Origin: Christensenella sp. UBA6420
GTDB taxonomy: Bacteria > Bacillota > Clostridia > Christensenellales > DTU072
DNA length: 10,381 nucleotides
Direction of reading: 5' to 3'
Assembly: GCA_002439705.1 (NCBI GenBank)
Contig: DJPE01000020.1
Span: 24,213 to 34,593 of the forward strand
Shown here: piece after piece, positions 1 to 6,331 of the stretch
How the letters are laid out: each line of letters starts with the position of its first letter
Numbering within the stretch: position 1 is the first letter of the stretch
Translations under genes and position numbers: made by a program
Notes under the pieces: generated by a model
Databases searched by the model: none
Seen by the model: the letters and a program-made list of their open reading frames with translations, nothing else
Told to the model about the DNA's origin: nothing

Positions 1-207
1 GCCCTAACGGGCGTGAATTGCCAAAATCGAAGATTTCGGCGTTAAGTATAAAGAAAAAAGGAACGGAAAAAACTCCATTCCTTAATAAGATTTTATATCC
101 ATAACTCCGAAGCGTTAGCTTTGGAAATTAACGCCACGCAAGTGGCAATTCACGCCCGTCAGGGCAATTAACGCCAAACTTGTTGGGCAATTAACGCCAC
201 GCAGTGG
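1..207. repeat. Modular intergenic hairpin array with inverted arms
   Basis: Short palindromes alternate with a conserved spacer. The spacer reads AATT(A/C)ACGCC at 126-135, 147-156, 166-175 and 189-198, and in the opposite orientation at 10-19 and, partly, at 38-45. Hairpins between spacers differ in sequence: 1-12 (GCCC/GGGC), 20-40 (AAATC-GAA-GATTT inside GCC/GGC), 106-125 (8-bp stem, GTTA loop), 133-146 (GCCAC-GCAA-GTGGC), 154-165 (GCCC-GTCA-GGGC), 173-188 (imperfect) and 197-207 (CCAC-GCA-GTGG). Bases 1-22 and 144-165 are inverted copies matching at 21 of 22 positions, so left and right arms mirror each other around the terminator at 53-83. The array probably continues beyond the left edge. 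It has no coding potential that I can support. It resembles a REP- or MITE-like element, but I do not recognise the family. Confidence 0.8.
53..83 (-). terminator. Intrinsic terminator downstream of yjbQ
   Basis: Read on the minus strand, AAGGAATGGA pairs with TCCGTTCCTT across a six-base loop, giving a 10-bp stem with one G-T wobble (58-83). A run of T residues follows (54-57, continuing the last stem bases). This is a standard Rho-independent terminator. It lies about 130 bases beyond the yjbQ stop codon, with the right half of the hairpin array in between. It is the likely end of the tmk-to-yjbQ transcript. Confidence 0.8.
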
Positions 208-215
208 AAAAAACT

Positions 216-632
216 TTATTCTCCGATAATCTTAATAAGTATCCTTTTATCTCTCATTCCGTCGAATTCGCCGTAGAATATTTGTTCCCACGTGCCGAAG
301 TCGAGTTTGCCGTCGGTTATTGCCACGACTACTTCTCTGCCCATAATCGTGCGTTTAAGGTGGGCGTCGGCGTTATCTTCGTATCCGTTGTGGGCGTAGC
401 GTGAGTATGGTTTTTCGGGGGCGAGTTTTTCAAGCCACCTTTCGAAGTCGGACAGCAGCCCCGATTCGTTGTCGTTAATAAAAACGCTCGAAGTTATGTT
501 CATGGCGTTGACGAGGACTAAACCTTCTTTTACGCCCGACTCTTTTACCGCCGTCGCGACGTCGAAAGTTATGTTAAGAAAATCTCGCCTTTTCGGCAAA
601 TTTACGGTTAAAACTTTGCGGTAACTTTTCAT
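216..632 (-). CDS. yjbQ: YjbQ / UPF0047 family protein
   Basis: This 138-residue protein has the usual length of the YjbQ/UPF0047 family, small cytosolic proteins sometimes annotated as secondary thiamine-phosphate synthases because some members can replace ThiE. Family hallmarks are clear: INDNESGLL at about 52-60, the YAHN segment with His81, NADAHLK at 87-93, and the C-terminal signature from MGREVVVAITDG through FGTWEQI to EFDG (97-125). The His-Thr-Thr-type motif before the INDNE segment reads Asn45-Ile-Thr, so a position I expect to be His is Asn (AAC). The ATG at 632 follows the lipoprotein stop by 14 bases with no clear Shine-Dalgarno sequence, so translation may depend on coupling. 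It is the last gene of the tmk operon, followed by the hairpin array. Family membership is secure; the reaction in this organism is not known. Confidence 0.9.
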   Translation of the reverse strand: MKSYRKVLTVNLPKRRDFLNITFDVATAVKESGVKEGLVLVNAMNITSSVFINDNESGLLSDFERWLEKLAPEKPYSRYAHNGYEDNADAHLKRTIMGREVVVAITDGKLDFGTWEQIFYGEFDGMRDKRILIKIIGE

Positions 633-646
633 AATTTTTGCGTATT

Positions 647-1600
647 TTATTCTAAATTAAATCTTATCCCTTCGTTTATATTTATTCCGTTTACGACATA
701 GTTTTCATCGAACGTAATTCTGAAAGATTCAACGGAAGAAGATAAGCCGGGAATAATCTGTTTTTCCGAGTAAGTTATTACAACGGTGACGTAGTTTTCG
801 TTGGTTATTGAGGTGACCGACGACACGGTAGCTGCCGTTACCGGAATGGATTTTAACGACACGCCCGTATCTTTTTTGCCGGCGACCGTCCGCAAGGTCT
901 TGCCGACGTACTTTTCGCTAAGGATGCTCATTGCGTAAGACGCATAGTTAAGGCTGTCTGTCGGAGAGACGAAAGGTACGCTTCCTACATCTTCGCTATT
1001 AGCCGTTTGGTATTCGTATCTTGCATAAAAGGGTACCGTAACCCCGTTTTCGGTAAGGTGTGTGGTAAGTACGGAATCGGTAATCACGCCGTCTTTATAC
1101 CCTATCGTAAGCACTCCGCCGTCGATATTCAAGGACGAGTCGAACGATTTTTTCACGCCCTTATTTAAGAAAGTCACTATTATCTTCCCGTCGGTCTTGT
1201 ATACTTCGCCGCGATTGTTTTTGTCGTAAGTAAAGGAATTAAGGACGAAAGGAGCGAGCGTCCGCAAAGTTTCCGCATAGGTGGTGTTTATTTTAGACAC
1301 GACGGTTTTGTCCGTGGTTTCCATAAGGTAGGTTGCGTAATAGTCGTAGGTTTTTCCGTCGGAAACAAGCTCGATTCTCTTGTTTTCGCGGTCGGCTACG
1401 AAAGAAACGGCGGTCGGGTTTTCGTTATTTTTCGTTATTTTTCCGCTTACGCAATAACAGCCGATTTCTTCAAAATTCGCTAAAAGCGTAATAAGCGTTT
1501 CTTCCGCGGAAGGCTCCTTTACCGTGGGGTTAGCGCAAGAAACGAGCGTAATACAGCACGCTAAAACGAATAGTATTAAGACAGCGGTTTTTTTCTTCAT
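647..1600 (-). CDS. Predicted lipoprotein of unknown function
   Basis: I do not recognise a named family. The N-terminus is a type II signal peptide: MKKK, a hydrophobic stretch (residues 5-20) and the lipobox Leu19-Val-Ser-Cys22, so the mature protein should be anchored by lipid on the outer face of the membrane. The remaining roughly 295 residues are polar, with many Thr, Val and Tyr residues in alternating patterns, which suggests an all-beta domain. A LolA/LppX-like fold is possible but only a guess. No catalytic motif or later membrane segment is seen. The start ATG overlaps the ricT stop as TAATG, with GAGGA about nine bases upstream, so it is translated with ricT. Its place in an operon of cytosolic replication and regulatory proteins is odd and may reflect shared growth-linked expression. 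Confidence 0.85.
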   Translation of the reverse strand: MKKKTAVLILFVLACCITLVSCANPTVKEPSAEETLITLLANFEEIGCYCVSGKITKNNENPTAVSFVADRENKRIELVSDGKTYDYYATYLMETTDKTVVSKINTTYAETLRTLAPFVLNSFTYDKNNRGEVYKTDGKIIVTFLNKGVKKSFDSSLNIDGGVLTIGYKDGVITDSVLTTHLTENGVTVPFYARYEYQTANSEDVGSVPFVSPTDSLNYASYAMSILSEKYVGKTLRTVAGKKDTGVSLKSIPVTAATVSSVTSITNENYVTVVITYSEKQIIPGLSSSVESFRITFDENYVVNGININEGIRFNLE

Positions 1601-2460
1601 TATTCGTTGTCCTCGGGGTTATCGTCGGTAAGTTCGTCGGCGTTTTGCTTGCAGGCGGAGTTTATTTTATCCAAAGGATAAGTCCTTATTTCCTGCGCGC
1701 CGTCGCTGTCGGTTATTTTTACTTTAACTTCCTGACGGAGCATATCGTGTCCCGTCACCACGCCTTTTCCGTCCGGGGTGGTCGCGACGGAATTTATTTT
1801 CGGCATTTTTTTGAATACTTCCTGATAGTAAGGATTTTCGTATTTAAGACAGCACATAAGCTTTCCGCAGCAGCCGCTTATTTTTTGCGGATTAAGGCTA
1901 AGTCCTTGCACTTTCGCCATTTTTATGGATACTTTTTCAAAGTCCTGCAAAAAGGTCGTGCAGCAACAGGGTCTGCCGCAGGCGGCGAGTGCTCCGCGCA
2001 TTTTTATGTCGTCGCGTTCGTATATCTGTCGCAATTCTATTCTTACGTGGAACACGCCCGCAAGCTCTTTGACGAGTTCGCGGAAGTCCACTCTTCCTTC
2101 GGCGGTAAAATAGATTATTATTTTTTGTCTGTCGAAAGTGTATTCCGCGTCCACGATTTTCATTTCGAGTTTGTTTTTTGCGACCTTTTCCATAGTGGTC
2201 TTCATAAGGTATTCGCGTTTAGAAAGGTTTTCTTTCTGCCTTTTTTCGTCTTCGGCGGTAGCTTTTCTCGTGACGGGCTTTAAGGGAGCGACGATTTCTT
2301 TGTCGTCCACTTCCTTGTTGGCGGCGGATATCACGCCGTATTCCACGCCGCGGGCGGTTTCGCAAATTACGCCGTCGCCGTCCTTAAACGCTATATTATT
2401 AGGGTCGAAATAGTAGGTCTTGCCCGAGTTTTTGAACTTTACGCCCACAACTATTGCCAT
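1600..2460 (-). CDS. ricT: RicT (YaaT), PSP1-domain regulatory protein
   Basis: This 286-residue protein matches the PSP1/RicT family. In Bacillus subtilis RicT joins RicA and RicF in a complex that promotes mRNA maturation with RNase Y and affects sporulation and biofilm formation. The N-terminus (VVGVKF, then KTYYFDP at 14-20) is typical, and the core contains the Cys-rich signature CGRPCCC (161-167), the segment VSIKMAKVQGLSLNPQKISG (177-196) and CCGKLMCC (197-204). The family is known to bind iron-sulfur clusters through such cysteines. The C-terminal tail is acidic. The ATG overlaps the end of holB by 10 bases and is preceded by GGAGG, 10 bases upstream and inside holB. RicA and RicF are not encoded in this window. 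Confidence 0.95.
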   Translation of the reverse strand: MAIVVGVKFKNSGKTYYFDPNNIAFKDGDGVICETARGVEYGVISAANKEVDDKEIVAPLKPVTRKATAEDEKRQKENLSKREYLMKTTMEKVAKNKLEMKIVDAEYTFDRQKIIIYFTAEGRVDFRELVKELAGVFHVRIELRQIYERDDIKMRGALAACGRPCCCTTFLQDFEKVSIKMAKVQGLSLNPQKISGCCGKLMCCLKYENPYYQEVFKKMPKINSVATTPDGKGVVTGHDMLRQEVKVKITDSDGAQEIRTYPLDKINSACKQNADELTDDNPEDNE

Positions 2461-3416
2461 TTGTATTTAGCCTCCAGAATTTTGAACAGTACGCTTTCCG
2501 CCGCGCTGACGGAAGAAAGGTTGCTGTTAAGTAGTTTTCTGCCCTCGTTTATTGCGGCGAGAGCCATAGCCGCGCTTTGCGCCGTGTATTTTTCGGCGAT
2601 TTTTTTGATGTCGTATTCGCGCCCGTCGTTAAGTAACGGCAATCCGCTGCCCGATTTTATTTTCATTACGTCGCACAGGATTATTTCCATTATATCGAAA
2701 GATATCTGTACGTTTTCTTTATTGAATTCTTCTCTGAACACGAGTTCGGGGACTTTGCTGCTCGCCGTAAGCTCGTTCATTATCGTAAAACACCCGTCGT
2801 ACAAAGCTGCGAAGGTTTCCGAATGAAGGAACTTTTCCGCCCGTTCGAGACTGCCGTTGCTGACGGCGGCGGCGACGTCCGCTTCTCTCGCGTCCGCTCC
2901 GTTCTCGGTGAGATAATCTATTATTTCCCGCGCGGTAAAACTATCGAAATACAGCTTTTTCGCGCGGCTTTTTATAGTGGTAAGGATACCGTTTTCCGAC
3001 GAACACGCAAGAATAACCGTAAGGTATGCGGGCGGTTCTTCGTAGGTTTTCAACATCTTATTCTGAGCCTGCGGACTTAATTTGTCGGCGTTGTCTATAA
3101 GATAAATCTTTCTGTCGCCGACGACGGGTTTTATCATAGCCGTTTCCGTAAGGTCGGTTACGTCGGGTACTTTCATCGTCGCGCCGTCGAAAAACATGAC
3201 GTCCAGGTAGGAGCGGTCTTCTATCCCTTTGCAGGTCGCGCACTCGCCGCATATTCTCGGACAAAAAACGCTTTTCGCCATCAAGGTAAGCAGTCTTTCT
3301 CTCGCAAGTCCGTCTTCGCAAACCAACAAATAGGCGTGTCCTAAGCCGTGCTTTGCGTCGGAAGCGAAGGATTTGAAAGCGTTTCTTCTTAAAATGAGAG
3401 CGTCTAAATCCGCCAT
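2451..3416 (-). CDS. holB: DNA polymerase III delta-prime subunit
   Basis: This 321-residue AAA+ clamp-loader protein is the delta-prime subunit, which helps open and load the beta sliding clamp on DNA. Visible features are GLGHAYLL (24-31), a four-Cys zinc site at Cys52, 56, 59 and 62, the Walker-B-like strand KIYLIDNADKLS (103-114), NKMLKTYEEPP (119-129) and the SRC-like sensor segment IKSRA (148-152). The Walker A loop is degenerate (CEDGLARE, no GKT), as expected for a delta-prime subunit that does not hydrolyse ATP. The chosen ATG overlaps the tmk stop as TAATG, with AAGGGG about 12 bases upstream. An in-frame extension to 3617 is rejected because it only reads through tmk in another frame. 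The gene order tmk-holB-ricT is the conserved Firmicutes arrangement. Confidence 0.95.
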   Translation of the reverse strand: MADLDALILRRNAFKSFASDAKHGLGHAYLLVCEDGLARERLLTLMAKSVFCPRICGECATCKGIEDRSYLDVMFFDGATMKVPDVTDLTETAMIKPVVGDRKIYLIDNADKLSPQAQNKMLKTYEEPPAYLTVILACSSENGILTTIKSRAKKLYFDSFTAREIIDYLTENGADAREADVAAAVSNGSLERAEKFLHSETFAALYDGCFTIMNELTASSKVPELVFREEFNKENVQISFDIMEIILCDVMKIKSGSGLPLLNDGREYDIKKIAEKYTAQSAAMALAAINEGRKLLNSNLSSVSAAESVLFKILEAKYKWQ

Positions 3417-4033
3417 TATTTTATAAGTCCCCTTATTTTCAGCTCTTCTATAATTTTCTGCGAAGTGGCTCGCTTGTCTTCGACGGGAATAATAGACAGG
3501 TAATTGTCGCGTTTTTCCCTGATTTCTTTGAACCCTTCGTAAACTTTCAAATGGAAAGCGTCCTTTTCTCTTTCCAACCTGTCGTTGTCTATTATCGTGC
3601 CTTTTTTCCTTCTCCAACTTTCGAGCGGGTTCATATCGAGAAAAACCACCGCGTCGGGCATACAGTTTTCAAAGGCGAAAAAGTTAATGTCTTTCACCCT
3701 TTCGTATCCTAAGTTTCTGCCGTACCCTTGATAAGCCAACGACGAATCTACGAACCTGTCGCATATTACCGTCTTGCCGTCGTTTAGAGCTGGCAGAATA
3801 AGGTTACGGATATGGTCGCAACGAGCCGCGGCGAAAAGTTCCGCTTCGGTTTCCGCGCACATATTTTCCGTAAGGATAATATTTCTTATCTTTTCGGCTA
3901 AGGGCGTGCCGCCGGGTTCTCTCGTGAACACGACGTCCTGATTAGTCTTTTCCAGATATTCTTTAATAAGTCGCAACTGGGTGGACTTACCTACCCCTTC
4001 GCAACCTTCGAACGTGATAAACTTACCTTTCAT
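3416..4033 (-). CDS. tmk: Thymidylate kinase
   Basis: Thymidylate kinase phosphorylates dTMP to dTDP with ATP, an essential cytosolic step towards dTTP. The 205-residue length is normal. The P-loop GCEGVGKST is at 10-18, the substrate motif FTREPGG at 36-42, the DRF/YQGYGR region at 92-106 and an Arg/Lys-rich LID at 141-154 ending in DRLE. The start ATG has AAGAG about six bases upstream. It is the first gene of a five-gene cluster, directly after the lysS terminator, so its promoter should lie between 4034 and 4096. That stretch is AT-rich, but I find no convincing pair of -35 and -10 boxes. Confidence 0.97.
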   Translation of the reverse strand: MKGKFITFEGCEGVGKSTQLRLIKEYLEKTNQDVVFTREPGGTPLAEKIRNIILTENMCAETEAELFAAARCDHIRNLILPALNDGKTVICDRFVDSSLAYQGYGRNLGYERVKDINFFAFENCMPDAVVFLDMNPLESWRRKKGTIIDNDRLEREKDAFHLKVYEGFKEIREKRDNYLSIIPVEDKRATSQKIIEELKIRGLIK

Positions 4034-4047
4034 TTTTATCTCTTGAC

Positions 4048-4067
4048 CCGACTTATTTTACGGTCGG
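4048..4067. promoter_or_regulatory. Small dyad upstream of tmk
   Basis: CCGAC and GTCGG form a perfect 5-bp inverted repeat separated by 10 bases, about 15 bases before the tmk start. On the minus strand the dyad encloses a TAAAAT sequence that could be a weak -10 box. It could be an operator, a leader hairpin or chance. It is too short to be sure. Confidence 0.25.
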
Positions 4068-4096
4068 ATTTTACTTTTTATCGATATTATTCTCTT

Positions 4097-4129
4097 AAAA
4101 AACAGGCTTCCGCGAATTTCGCAGAAGCC
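4097..4129 (-). terminator. Intrinsic terminator of the greA-lysS transcript
   Basis: On the minus strand GGCTTC-TGCGAA pairs with TTCGCG-GAAGCC, a nearly perfect stem (4105-4129) with one T-G wobble and a very small loop. It is followed by TGTTTTTT, a good U-tract. It begins 18 bases after the lysS stop. The plus strand also has a short T run beyond the stem, so some bidirectional activity is possible, although no plus-strand gene needs it. Confidence 0.88.
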
Positions 4130-4147
4130 CGTTTTCTGCTTCGTAAA

Positions 4148-5644
4148 TTATTTTTTCGGTTTCATCGTCGGGAAGAGAAGCACGTCTCTTATGGAATAGT
4201 TGTCGGTGAGGAGCATTACCATTCTGTCGATACCGATACCGAGTCCGCCCGTCGGGGGGAGTCCGTATTCCAAAGCGGTGACGAAATCGTCGTCGGTCAT
4301 CTGCGCTTCGTCGTCGCCGTTCGCTCTTTCCTTAGCCTGCTGCTCGAAACGGCTGCGTTGGTCGATAGGGTCGTTGAGTTCCGAGAAAGCGTTGCCCATT
4401 TCGCAAGCTATCATAAAGAATTCGAACCTTTCGGTAAGACGCTTGTCGGACGGTTTGCGTTTTGCCAAAGGACTTACTTCCACGGGGTAGTCTATAATAA
4501 ACGTGGGCTGAATAAGGTGTTCTTCTATTTTTTGGTCGAACACTTCGTAGAGAGCCTTGCCCCAACTTATATTTTTGTCGAGTTCTACGCCGATAGCCGC
4601 CGCTTTTTCGAGAATTTCGGGCATTTCCATCGCGTCGAAGTCGATACCCGTGTACTTTCTGACCGCTTCGACCATGGTAAGACGGGGCCATTTTCCGCCG
4701 AGTTCCAACGTAGTGCCCTGGAAGTTTACGGTAGTGGTCCCGAGAACTTCTTTCGCGCAGTACTTGTACATTTCTTCGGTTATGTCCATCATATCGTTGT
4801 AGTCGGCGTAAGCCTGGTACAACTCTATCGTGGTGAATTCGGGGTTGTGTTTTACGTCCATACCCTCGTTACGGAAAAGTCTGCCTATTTCGTAAACCTT
4901 GTCGAAACCGCCTACTATAAGGCGTTTAAGGTAAAGTTCCGGCGCTATACGCAGATACATATCTATATCGAGAGTATTGTGGTGGGTAATAAAAGGTCTT
5001 GCGCTTGCGCCCGACGGAATGCTGTTAAGAATAGGCGTTTCCACTTCGATAAAGCCTTTTTCGTCAAGGAAACGGCGTATGCAGCTTATTATCTTACTGC
5101 GTTTTTTGAACGTGTCCATAACTTCGGGGTTCGCGATAAGGTCGACGTAACGCTGACGATAGCGAAGGTCGGTGTCTTTAAGACCGTGATACTTTTCGGG
5201 CAGGGGTAAAAGGGACTTGCTTAACAAAGTAGCCTTATGAACCTTTACGCTGACTTCGCCCGTGTGAGTGGTGAAGACTTCGCCTTCTATTCCGAGAATG
5301 TCGCCCAAGTCCCATTTTTTGAACTCGGCGTATTCTTCTTCGCCCATCTCGTCGCGTTTGCAATAGAACTGGATAGTGGTTCCGCAGTCGAGAAGGTGAG
5401 CGAAACTCGCTTTACCCATAATTCTGCGGGAAATCATTCTGCCTGCGATAGTTACGGTCTTTCCTTCGTATTTTGCGTAATCGTTTATTATATCCGCCGC
5501 TTTTGCGTCGACGTTAAATTTAGTAATTTCGAAAGGGTCTTTTCCGTTTTGTTTGAGTTCGTCAAGCTTTTTATGTCTGACGGCTACTACTTCGGTAAGG
5601 TCGAGTTCCTGCGGCTGCGGATTGTTTTGTACGTTTTCTGCCAT
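4148..5644 (-). CDS. lysS: Lysyl-tRNA synthetase, class II
   Basis: This enzyme charges tRNA-Lys with lysine using ATP. The 498-residue protein has the expected layout: an N-terminal OB-fold anticodon-binding domain (about 60-145) and a class II catalytic domain. Motif 1 lies around 180-205 (ending FIEVETPIL), motif 2 around 253-275 (GRLFRNEGMD, then HNPEFTTIE) and motif 3 around 466-492 (GLGIGIDRMVMLLTD). The segment NAFSELNDP (418-426) is typical of bacterial LysS. The ATG has AGGAG five bases upstream and lies 12 bases after the greA stop, so the two genes share the greA promoter. A greA-lysS pair occurs in many Firmicutes. No T-box or other leader control is seen before lysS. Confidence 0.98.
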   Translation of the reverse strand: MAENVQNNPQPQELDLTEVVAVRHKKLDELKQNGKDPFEITKFNVDAKAADIINDYAKYEGKTVTIAGRMISRRIMGKASFAHLLDCGTTIQFYCKRDEMGEEEYAEFKKWDLGDILGIEGEVFTTHTGEVSVKVHKATLLSKSLLPLPEKYHGLKDTDLRYRQRYVDLIANPEVMDTFKKRSKIISCIRRFLDEKGFIEVETPILNSIPSGASARPFITHHNTLDIDMYLRIAPELYLKRLIVGGFDKVYEIGRLFRNEGMDVKHNPEFTTIELYQAYADYNDMMDITEEMYKYCAKEVLGTTTVNFQGTTLELGGKWPRLTMVEAVRKYTGIDFDAMEMPEILEKAAAIGVELDKNISWGKALYEVFDQKIEEHLIQPTFIIDYPVEVSPLAKRKPSDKRLTERFEFFMIACEMGNAFSELNDPIDQRSRFEQQAKERANGDDEAQMTDDDFVTALEYGLPPTGGLGIGIDRMVMLLTDNYSIRDVLLFPTMKPKK

Positions 5645-5656
5645 AATTTCTCCTGA

Positions 5657-6127
5657 TTACTTGGATATTTCGAGAATCGTGAAGGAAAGGTTTCCGCACG
5701 GGGTGGCGGCTACTACCGTTTCTCCCTTGCCGTGTCCTATGAGAGCTTTTCCGATAGGACTCTTATCGCTTATCTTGTTTTCGCGGGAATTTACTTCCAA
5801 CGTGGATACGATGTTGTATTCTGTTTCTTCGTTTTCTTCCACGTCGAGAACCTTTACTCTCGTACCGATGGACACGCTGTGAGTGGAAATGGCGTTTTCG
5901 TCGATTACGATAGCCTGAGCTATGGTGTCTTTAAGACGGGCGATTTCCGCTTCGTTGGCGTTCTGCGCGTCTTTTGCGGCGGAATATTCCGCGTTTTCGC
6001 TCAAATCGCCGAAGCCTCTCGCTATGTTAAGAGCGTCGGAAATTTCTTTGGTCTTCTCGTTTTCGAGATAAGAAAGTTTGTTTACGAGTTCGTCGTATTT
6101 GGATTTTGTGATGGTAATTCCTGCCAT
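5657..6127 (-). CDS. greA: Transcription elongation factor GreA
   Basis: GreA enters the secondary channel of RNA polymerase and stimulates cleavage of backtracked RNA. The 156-residue protein has the normal two-part layout. The N-terminal coiled coil (about 1-75) carries the tip motif GDLSENAEYSAAKD (40-53), with the acidic residues Asp41 and Glu44 that help coordinate the catalytic metal. The C-terminal FKBP-like domain (about 80-156) includes the SPIGKALIGH segment (123-132). The ATG has an excellent GGAGG at 6134-6138. It is expressed from the consensus promoter at 6214-6242 with a leader of about 80 bases, and is followed directly by lysS. Confidence 0.98.
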   Translation of the reverse strand: MAGITITKSKYDELVNKLSYLENEKTKEISDALNIARGFGDLSENAEYSAAKDAQNANEAEIARLKDTIAQAIVIDENAISTHSVSIGTRVKVLDVEENEETEYNIVSTLEVNSRENKISDKSPIGKALIGHGKGETVVAATPCGNLSFTILEISK

Positions 6128-6143
6128 ATATTGCCTCCGATAT

Positions 6144-6159
6144 CGGCGGTCGTCCGCCG
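6144..6159 (-). promoter_or_regulatory. Leader hairpin before the greA ribosome binding site
   Basis: CGGCGG and CCGCCG form a perfect, all-GC 6-bp stem with a four-base loop, ending five bases before the GGAGG of greA. There is no U-tract, so it is not a terminator. In the mRNA it could affect ribosome access or protect the transcript. A regulatory role is an inference. Confidence 0.55.
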
Positions 6160-6213
6160 TTTAAGTTAAAATTTCGTCGATAAACGCTCGTTACGCGTCC
6201 GTCTAACTGTAAA

Positions 6214-6242
6214 ATTATATAATATATAAAAAAATATGTCAA
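6214..6242 (-). promoter_or_regulatory. Consensus sigma-A promoter of greA-lysS
   Basis: On the minus strand a perfect TTGACA (6242-6237) is separated by exactly 17 bases from a perfect TATAAT (6219-6214). The spacer is AT-only. The predicted start is near 6207, about 80 bases before the greA ATG. Both boxes match the consensus at 6 of 6 positions, so this is probably a strong constitutive promoter. Confidence 0.9.
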
Positions 6243-6280
6243 ATACAAAAAGTTATCGCGGAATATTTGCGCCGCTCGTC

Positions 6281-6331
6281 TTCTGAAAACAAAAGCAATC
6301 GGTCCGTCGCTAAAGAACGATTTTTTCAGAA
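6281..6331 (-). terminator. Possible weak terminator after the sir2 gene
   Basis: TTCTGAAAA (6281-6289) and TTTTCAGAA (6323-6331) are a perfect 9-bp inverted repeat, with an inner AATCG/CGATT pair (6297-6301, 6318-6322). On the minus strand the inner stem is followed by a T-rich GCTTTTGTTTTC. The structure overlaps the sir2 stop codon (6326-6328) and lies just upstream of the greA promoter, where a terminator is expected. It is AT-rich and lacks a clean U-tract. Confidence 0.35.

Noticed and set aside
1..207. CRISPR array
   Set aside because: The repeating spacer is too short and irregularly spaced, the intervals are themselves palindromes and the arms are inverted, so it does not fit direct repeats with unique spacers.
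1420..1442. Short tandem repeat TTCGTTATTT, two copies
   Set aside because: It is only a two-copy, 10-base repeat within the lipoprotein coding sequence, encoding a Lys/Asn-rich stretch; probably chance.
3417..3617. N-terminal extension of holB to an upstream start
   Set aside because: The extra 67 residues are a basic, low-similarity stretch read from tmk in another frame. The ATG at 3416 overlaps the tmk stop and fits the family's N-terminus.
4044..4049. TTGACC on the plus strand as a -35 box
   Set aside because: No matching -10 box occurs at a suitable distance and no plus-strand gene follows.
4043..5209. Long plus-strand open frame (388 codons) opposite lysS
   Set aside because: It is antisense to a clearly real lysS, shows no recognisable motif and has a composition typical of complement translation. 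Similar plus-strand frames opposite ricT, greA and fhs were dismissed for the same reason.
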